A stretch of 64,000 nt of DNA, taken from assembly GCA_003260075.1 (NCBI GenBank), contig QLIY01000563.1, positions 42,889 through 106,888 of the forward strand, written 5' to 3'. The translations under genes and the position numbers were made by a program. Under the pieces are notes generated by a model. The model was not told where the DNA came from, searched no databases, and worked only from the letters and a program-made list of their open reading frames with translations. Shown here one piece after another: positions 1-9,900 of the stretch. Each line of letters opens with the position of its first letter. Position 1 is the first letter of the stretch. Source of the DNA: Phallusia mammillata. Taxonomy: Eukaryota; Chordata; Ascidiacea; Phlebobranchia; Ascidiidae.

Positions 1-45
1 TTGGTGTTCGACCAAACAGAACATTTGCAGTTTTGACCCATCACT
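1..45. mobile_element. Right end of the GGGATGGGCC MITE family (truncated by window start)
   Basis: cgaccaaacagaacatttgc at 9-28 and the terminal gacccatcac match the right end of the element at 30108-30467. The rest of the copy is outside the window. Confidence 0.5.
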
Positions 46-205
46 AACTACTTCTGTGGGTGTGTTACTTTAAGGTTTAATACAGAATAGTGAATGTTTA
101 CCTGTTGGAATATTTGTACCAATTTTCTGCTACAAACTTTTAAAATCCGCATTGTGTATTTTTCAATGTCGTTTTTGTAAAAACAATCTGCGTTTAAATT
201 TGAAG

Positions 206-1802
206 GAAGGAATTCAACTTGATTTATTCCCGATTGAAAATTGGAGATCTAAAAGAACGAGGAGAATCATTCTACCACGATATGATGCCGAAAATTGTTG
301 AAGAGCTGGAAAAGGAAGGTTAGAAACACGCCTTCCTAGCAGTCATGTTTAAGACACACAACTTATTAATGTACCAAAGCTTCCGTTTAGCATTTATTCG
401 TCCGAATCAGGGGTTTTGACAAAGGTTTGGAATGACCGAAACCGAATGTGGTTGTATACAATTAGAAATCGTAAAACATGTCTTTTCTACCCAATTACGT
501 ACCACATAATTTTGAACTGCTTAAAAATACTTTTGATAGAGGCATTATCGTCTTGCCAACTCCATGCCGTGGCAACCTTAAAACACACAGAACAAAGTTT
601 ATTATAAAATACAGTTATCCTGCTGTATGCACCACTGTTTTAATAGTCGCAAAACTTTCGTGATTACTTCCTAAGCGTTTTTTGTGCCGTCACAAATGAT
701 TCTGCCAACTAAAACAGATGAGACACGCCCCCTAACCACACCCACATTGTAATTCGGATTTGTTTTTCACAGGAATAGTGGTGAAAGAGGAGGGAAGAAA
801 ACTGATTTTCCCTGAAGGTTCCCAATTTCCACTCACTGTCGTGAAATCTGACGGAGGGTTTACTTATGACACGAGCGATCTTGCTTGCATCAAACAACGA
901 ATCCATGTAAGTTTGTGAAAATACTTGAAACTTTTTTGTAATTTGTAACATGCAAAAACTTTCACACATTTTTTTAGAAACTCTTGGCTCATAGTTGTTA
1001 TTTGCTATCTTTGTGTTATATGTTTCCTAATAAATTTAAGTTATTTGTTTTTGATGGTTCTATTTGAATAAGGGAACATGCAACCATTTTTTCTGTTTGG
1101 TTAATATTCGCCTATAATTGTCCTTTGCTGTTATGTTTCTCACCAATTTTTAATTGTTTATTCTATTTGAATAAGGTTATACCTAAACTGTCAGTTTATT
1201 GAATAACTACTTATATACGTTTTTAGGATGAAAAGGGAGGGATTTTGCTCTACGTAACAGACTCTGGTCAGGCATCACACTTTCAACTGATTTACAAAGT
1301 CGCACAGGCAGTAGGTTGGTATGACCCCAAGGTCACAAGGGTCGAACATGTGGGTTTCGGGGTCGTGCTGGGTGAAGACAGGTGGGTTAAAGCTTAAAAA
1401 TGCTTTTTTTGTTTTAATTTTAGCTTAAAATGGAAATATATATTTATGAGGTAAACTGTTTGTGTTCTTGTCATAGCAAATGGCATCAATAAATGCAAGT
1501 TTTGTTTTTAGCTCACTTAAGGCATTTTTACTTTAATTTTAACCGAATTAAGCAAAACGCCCCCCCCCCTTGGTATGACCCCAAGGTCACAAGGGTCGAA
1601 CATGTGGGTTTCGGGGTTGTGCTGGGTGAAGACAGGTGGGTCAGAGGTTATAAAATCTTTTTTGTTTTAATTTTATCGTAAAATCGAAGCTTGTATTTGT
1701 GAGGTAAACTGTTCGTGTTCTTGTCATAACAAATGAGAATCTATAAATGCTTTTTATAAAGTCTTTTACTCACCGGTGTTTGTGATTCGACTTTTGGCGG
1801 AT

Positions 1803-1855
<53 letters not shown>

Positions 1856-4800
1856 ATTTGAAATACATGCAAAAGAATATAAGCAAGTATATTTTCGACG
1901 CTAAAACTGAAGTGTTCAACAAACATAAGCATTGCGACAAAACTATAGGTTTTCTAAACAAGCAGTAACTAATATACAGCTGGAATGTTGTCAAACGTCT
2001 TGAAGCATATAAAAACACACATAAAATAACTGTATTGTGGACTCCAAAGCACTGTATAACTTATATGTGTATTTTACATTTGTCATGAACTAACTGTACT
2101 GTTAAACTTATGTTCGATTTTTTTGACTTCGCCCCCCCCCCATATATGCAAAAGATTATGAGCAAATATATTTTCGACGCAAAAACTGGACTGTTCAACA
2201 AACGCCTACATTACGTCAAAACTAGGTTGTCTAAACAAGCTGTAACTGATAGCTGGAAGGTTGTTTTGCGTCTTGAAGCGCACCAAAACGCACATAAAAA
2301 TAATGGTATTGTGGACTAATTGTCCGTAACACTGTATATATGTATGTTTTACATTCGACATAATCTGCTTGATTATGTTGTTAAACTTATGTTCGATTTT
2401 TTTGAATTTAAAATGCAGAAAAAAGTTTAAGACGCGGTCGGGCGACACCATACGGCTTGCCGCTTTACTGGATGAGGGCTTGAAACGTTGTGGCGATAAG
2501 CTTGTGGAAAAGGGAAGGGATAAGGAATTAACCCCACAGGAAATGAATGCTGCACAGGTAGGCGACACGTTTTCGTTTGTTATTGTTGTAGAATTGTTTT
2601 GTAGATTGTTCTAGGTCAGTGGTTTCCTACTCCAAAGCGAAAACAAAATTTTATAATTTTATTAAATCTTTTGACCTAACGTTATACTTACCTGACAAAT
2701 TTTACTGTTTTTAAAGAATAATGGACATCAATAAGAAAAAATGAGTACCTAAATTGTGGTATTGGATTATTAAGGACATTGTGGAGCAGTGTTTTATTAA
2801 CCTAAAAACGTTGTTTACAAATGTACATATTTAATGTTCTTACGAATGGACCCAGGGACTATCATAATGGTGGTGGTATTACTTTTACAACAAATGAATG
2901 GATTTTGAATCAAATTTTGAACGAAAAAAGGGTGTTCTGACCAGCGTTCCACACTTATTGATTGTTTGTTTGATACTTTTAGTTATTTACCGGAATTTAT
3001 GTATTGTTACACAGGAAGCGGTTGCATACGGTTGTATAAAATATGCCGATCTTTCCCATAATCGAATCAACGACTACGTTTTCTCGTTCGACAAAATGTT
3101 GGACGACCGAGGAAACACTGCTGCATATCTGCTTTACGCTTATACAAGGATCAAGTGAGTGCATATGTATGCATATTGTATCAAAAGTTTAAACCTTGTG
3201 TTTACATCTTTAGAAGAGCGGTTCTAAATTAATATCTCTTTTACGTGTGGAAATTGCATACCAATTTTGGGGAAGTGACGTCATTTTTTGTGACGTAAAA
3301 GTTTTTAGTCCGTTTTTATTTTTTTTAAATGAAATCTATTAAGATTTTTATTTAATTTTTATTTTTATTTATTTTTTTAAATATTTTTTTTTATTATTAT
3401 TTAAAAAATAGCATCAAAGACTTTTACGTTTAGAATGACTGCTTTACTAAGCACCACCGTTTTGTTTTGAATTTAAACAGAATTTTTTTCATCGAAAATT
3501 TATGTAAGCATAGCTGAAATTTGGCTGGTTCTTCTCTTGTGTAAAGGTGTTCGGTTTTTATAGTAGGTGAACTGTACTTCGTTGTTAAATCGGCAAAGTA
3601 TTTTGTTGATTTTTGACCCAAATTCTTGTGTTTTTAGATCAATTGCCCGAAATGCTAAAGTGTGTCCCGAAGAACTGAAAACAGCTGCAAAACAATGTCT
3701 CGGTAAATCTGATTGTTTTGTTAAACTACTGTAGGCCTACTAAAAGAATTCTTGCTTTTCGGTTTTCAATCTGATTTATCTTGAACAACTAAGATGGTCC
3801 AGCTCTAGCCATAAAACGTTTAAATTTGAATCGCAACAATTTTTCTGTGTAATTTCTGACTTTGGTTTCAAACAAAGTCGGGTAAATGTATTTCTCTCGT
3901 TTCTAAGTTTATCCGTGTCTACAGAATCCGGGGGAGTCCCGCTCGAACATCCCAGAGAATTAAAGGTAGCTCGATATTTGCTTCGATTTCCTGAGATTCT
4001 GCAGCGAGTTTCTGATGACCTGACGCCAAACATATTATGCGATTATCTGTATGAACTGGCGACGGTTTTTACGGAATTCTACGACACTTGCTACTGTATA
4101 GAGAAAGACCGTGCCTCAGGTGGGTTGAATTGCTATTTTAAGGCATTTGTTTTAAATACATTTTACATGAAATATTTGTAGCCTTTAAATCTAGTGTATT
4201 TGCTTACATTGCCATTTAGAGGCATCTGTCTTAATGGCAAAGTATTCATAACAACAATAATAATATACTATGCAATACAATCGTTTTTTGTTTGTTTGTT
4301 TATAAATTAAGAAAAAATATGCCTTTGATGTATAAGTGTTCAAATTTTAAAATTTTAAATTTTTTAAGTCAATTTTAAAGGCGACTGTTTCAAACTTTAC
4401 CACCGATGTTTATTTTTGCGATTTTTTTCGCGCAACTTAAATAGGATAATATCATTTGTTTCAACGCGTTTATTTTCTTTTACCTGTTTTCCAGCACATT
4501 TTATTAACTAAACGACCAAACCTCTATTACTGGCTGACCAATTTTAACGTGTTCCAACCTAAAAACTTTAAAACTCTCAACCCCCCCCCCTTTTCCAGCA
4601 CATTTTATTAACTAAACGACCAAACCTCTATTACTGGCAGACCAATTTTAACGTGTTCCAACCTAAAAACTTTAAAACTCTCAGTCAAACTGTTTTTTCA
4701 ACAATTTCTGACACAATATAAAACATTCACAATTCTTTTTTCTTTGCTATTGTGGTCATTAAAACGTAAAATAATTGCAGTTAATTTGAAATCTCGACCA

Positions 4801-6859
4801 GAACTAGAAAAATACCTGTAAATACTTTCCCCCCCCCCCCCCCCCCCCCCCCCCCCCATGAAATATTGCAACAGTACGAGTACGACACGAAAATTAACGA
4901 TATTGATTGTTTAAAACATAAATAGTTTGCTCCCTTGACCCCCTGGGGTGTCCACAAGGCCCAGGTTAGGTACAACTAGATAGTTATTTCAAAGTTTTCA
5001 TACTTTTTAAGTTTTTATGAAAAAAAAATCTTACAAAAAAACAACTTTTCGCAAATTTGGTCCCAACGTATAATAAAAAAAAATTGGATTTTTAAGCATA
5101 AAAAATATAAGTACCTTATATTTTCTTTTTATATAAATAAACGAGGTTAGTATGTACGCTTTACCGTTTTAAATCCAGCATGTACGTTACAGCTCCCCCC
5201 CCCCATATAAATAAACGAGGTTAGTATGTACGCTTTACCGTTTTAAATCCAGAATGTACGTTACAGCACATACAAAAGATCGTACATATATAATATCTGT
5301 TTTGCTAAAAGATTAACAAACATATGAAAAGCATTTTACATGAATAAAGTTTTTAACTCGGCATAAACAAATGCATATTTTCTCCGTGTTTAAAACCCAA
5401 ATTCGGCAATTTATGATCACAAAAACGGACAATGAATCGTTTGTTACAAAGATAAACCGTAAAATTTAATAGCATTGCGACCAAATATTTTTGCTTTATC
5501 CTCTTTTGACCTTTCGGCGACCAAGTCTTGTAACAGTTCATATACTGAGTTTAGATTGGTTCCCGCCATTTTACAAACTGGCCAATCAGATCCGAACATT
5601 ACTCTGTCAACGCCAAATGTTTTGATCACGTGATCCACGTACGGTTTAAAGTCCCCCCCCCCGATTTCAATTTACGGTTTTGAAACCTTGAAAAAACACT
5701 GACAAAAGAGGCGTCGCAAACGTTTTCAAGTATATTAACCGCCCCCCCCCCTACAAACTGGCCAATCAGATCCGAACATTACTCTGTCAACGCCGAATGT
5801 TTTGATCACGTGATCCACGTACGGTTTAAAGTCCGACGGCTTCCAATTTTCCAAATCGGCTTCGGTTACCATTCCTGTGTGAAGAAAAGTTTTGTACTAT
5901 AGTCGTATATTTGCAAAAAAAGATTTGGGCAATACTGCAGTGGTAAACTTCGCAATGTAGGATTTCAATTTACGGTTTTGAAACCTTGAAAAAACACTGA
6001 CAAAAGAGACGTCGCAAACGTTTTCAAGTATATTAACCAGACTGTTTTATAGCTACATTTACGCAAATTTATTACTGTTATCGGCCCTGGAGCGTCCATG
6101 CAGACCAGAGATCACAAAACACTCAAATGTAAATCATAGTACGCCAGGGCTATTGAAGGCGTTATACCGAATCAAGCCATGACCAGTTTTACTATCCTTT
6201 GTCATATATGGGAATGTATATTTGTAATTTTTATGACGCCTTCAATAAGCCTGGCGTACTATCATTACATGTTACATCTAAGGGTTTCAGAAAAAAAAAA
6301 CATCTAAGGTTTTTTTTCCGCAATATGCCACAATCACACACCTGACAACTTGCAGAACACGTTTGGGTAGGTTGCCATAGTTGCGATGTCGTCATACCAC
6401 TCTTGACTGGCGCCGTTCCTGGCGTCAGGTTTGCCCAAATGATCAATAACGATCCGCAAATTCCTGGGAGCCCGAGCTAGAAACCGTTTTGCCGATTCAT
6501 ATTCCGGCCGCGATTTTATCTAAACATTAACATTTGTCAAAAGTAATCAAAAGTAAAAAAATGATAAAAAACATACATAACAATCTCACAAAAAATCCTT
6601 CTTTAATCCGTATTAAAAATCCTCAAACAAAAAACACACGAAAAAATCTTACAAAAAATCCTTATTTTAGCGACATTCAAATTTGAATAGAAAAGAGTAC
6701 AGTAGTCATGGCGGCTTACTAATAGGTCATAGGTCAAGTTGTGACGTTGCAGCGCGCGCATTCCTTCTATGACGTCATCTCGCTCGAGCCAATTTTCCTC
6801 GGTAAGAATTTTTCGCGTTCCAACGAACTTGGGGTTTGCCCGGAACTCGCGAAGTTGCG

Positions 6860-6953
<94 letters not shown>

Positions 6954-9900
6954 GAGATCTGATGACGTCAGATTGACGTAACCGACCACGCCTGAAAAAC
7001 AATCACGTGACCATATGGGCGCTAATAATATAGGTAGAGCAATTAACACTGATATTTGGCTGACGCCCGGTCTGGGAATTTCTGGTAGGTGGCGCAACAG
7101 AGCATAGGCGTTTATGGTGCTGACTCAGCAATTTGGTTTTGTGGTAAGAATGATTGCTGAGTCAGCACCATAAACGCCTATACTCTGTTGCGCCACCTAC
7201 CAAACCGGGCGTCAGCTGAGTTCCAGTGTTAGTAGTTCTACCAATAATATAACTGGTCACTTGCCTTTAACCGAATCGTGCTCTCTGGCGACATCAAGTG
7301 CCCACCGTGTTTCATCGAGCGTTTCAACAACTTCGACAAAGATCGAATATTGAATGGGAGTTTTTGATCTGAATTATAGAAAAAATAGTATGTGGTCGAT
7401 TTCATTAATTATGCTTACCAACACCAGCAATCTTAAAAAATATAACAATGGAATATAACAGTAAAACTGCATTGATTTTTTCCACTGTAATCTCGATTTT
7501 GCCGAACAGTTGAGCACTTTTTGTTTGTTCAAAATACAAATCTATGCATGTTATAATTCAGCCTCCAAAACTGTTTGCTTATTCAAAAATGGGAAAAGGA
7601 GTTAATTACCCTTGTAAAATTATGTTTTCTTTTCTGGCAAAAAGATGCCCAAAAAACGACCTTGATTCTGAAAATTTAGACAAATATTTCCTTATAACAA
7701 AATGCAATCTTCACACACTTTAAATCAGACACATACGAACCTTTCAGCGAGATAGTCTTCAATTACAAAGTTTTTGTAAATCTTCGCCTCCTCAATTGGT
7801 CTCGGCCACCAGTATTTAAACCTTCCCAAGTCCCACATGTGAAAGTGGGTGTCCACCACGGGTGATACATCACCACTCATGACGTCGCTCTGACGTAGTA
7901 GGGTGCTCCACAAAACGCCCGTGTAAGACTGGTTTCACTCTTCCAATAGACGCACCAAAGTTGTTGAATATTTATAACAATGGACGCGTTCTAATTTACA
8001 AATAGCAAACAACCCCCCCCCCCGCCACCTACCAAACCGGGCGTCAGCTGAGTTCCAGTGTTAGTAGTTCTACCAATAATATAACTGGTCACTTGCCTTT
8101 AACCGAATCGTGCTCTCTGGCGACATCAAGTGCCCACCGTGTTTCATCGAGCGTTTCAACAACTTCGACAAAGATCGAATATTGAATGGGAGTTTTTGAT
8201 CTGAATTATAGAAAAAATAGTATGTGGTCGATTTCATTAATTATGCTTACCAACACCAGCAATCTTAAAAAATATAACAATGGAATATAACAGTAAAACT
8301 GCATTGATTTTTTCCACTGTAATCTCGATTTTGCCGAACAGTTGAGCACTTTTTGTTTGTTCAAAATACAAATCTATGCATGTTATAATTCAGCCTCCAA
8401 AACTGTTTGCTTATTCAAAAATGGGAAAAGGAGTTAATTACCCTTGTAAAATTATGTTTTCTTTTCTGGCAAAAAGATGCCCAAAAAACGACCTTGATTC
8501 TGAAAATTTAGACAAATATTTCCTTATAACAAAATGCAATCTTCACACACTTTAAATCAGACACATACGAACCTTTCAGCGAGATAGTCTTCAATTACAA
8601 AGTTTTTGTAAATCTTCGCCTCCTCAATTGGTCTCGGCCACCAGTATTTAAACCTTCCCAAGTCCCACATGTGAAAGTGGGTGTCCACCACGGGTGATAC
8701 ATCACCACTCATGACGTCGCTCTGACGTAGTAGGGTGCTCCACAAAACGCCCGTGTAAGACTGGTTTCACTCTTCCAATAGACACACCAAAGTTGTTAAA
8801 TATTTATAATAATAGACGCGTTCTAATTTACAAATAACAAACATTAGTCCTGTTACGTCACATAGGAAGTGAATTATTCAAATTTATTACACAGGTGTAC
8901 ACGTAACTACTGTTTTGCATAAACGTTCCCATGTGAACTGAAAAATAAACCTGTGTGAAAACAGTTGAATGAGTGCAACGACTATTGACGGCTTCGAATA
9001 ATAAATACTTCCTGGTATTTTTAGTGGTCTGGTATTTTACGTTGTTTCTCTTAATGCACGCCAACTTTCCCGGGCATGTTTTATCTCGAATTGAAGCACC
9101 AAACGCAACCTATGCAATGTTTTGCCATTCATTTTTTGTTCATTAGGACTTTTGGTTACTATCAAAGATTGTTTAAACTGATTGAAATGTACAACAAAAT
9201 TCTCTTAACCCTTACCTATAGCGGCTTTTCGCAGTATACTTTCCGTTACCTTGCACAAAACATCATTATTAACTTTCTTGATCAAATAGCAACAACTTAA
9301 AGCCCTTCCCATAATCTCGATAAATGTTTGACATAAACTTGATAAAGGTATGTTGACATAACAGCTTCCAGAACACAAACTAACTCTCAGTTATGTCTTT
9401 GTGAATCTAGGTCACACTTGACATTTTACCCAGCTTACCACTCTCTTGCCAAATTTGTAAGCGTTTTGTTTTGCAACATTCTTCACAAGAGCTTTTTGGC
9501 CGTTTGCACAAGGAGTTTGCAGACTTTGCACACGGCACAATTCTAGTCAGTAGTGTTTTGGATACTTCTAGTTTGCTACATTCTGCACGTTGTAACTATT
9601 CTGTTTGTCGTGGATCAAGTGCTGATGTAAGTGATACCCTTATTCCGCTGGTTAATTGTTAACTACCTGCGCTACAACTGTATCGTACCAACTTTCTGAG
9701 GAAAATGCTTTAGCCTTTGCACATAGTGTCGAAGAACTGCGATGTTAACATTAGATAAAGCCAATTCTGAAATTATTCCCCTACAACGCAAAACTAGCTA
9801 AGAAATACTGCATGTGAACTCCAACTATTTAATGAACGAAGACAGTTAGGATGTAAGGCTTGCTACTGCCTTAGGCAATGTTGTAATGTCAGAACTGACT

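Noticed and set aside
1741..2018. Poly-glycine frames on the minus strand over the 49-C run
   Set aside because: Same artefact, within an RARS1 intron, with no splice or homology support.
2206..2568. 120-residue minus-strand frame
   Set aside because: Shadow of the RARS1 exon at 2419-2557 plus repeat sequence; no resemblance to any family.
6741..7002. Plus-strand poly-proline and minus-strand poly-glycine frames around 6861-6951
   Set aside because: Generated by the C run; only the flanking minus-strand exon sequence has family resemblance.
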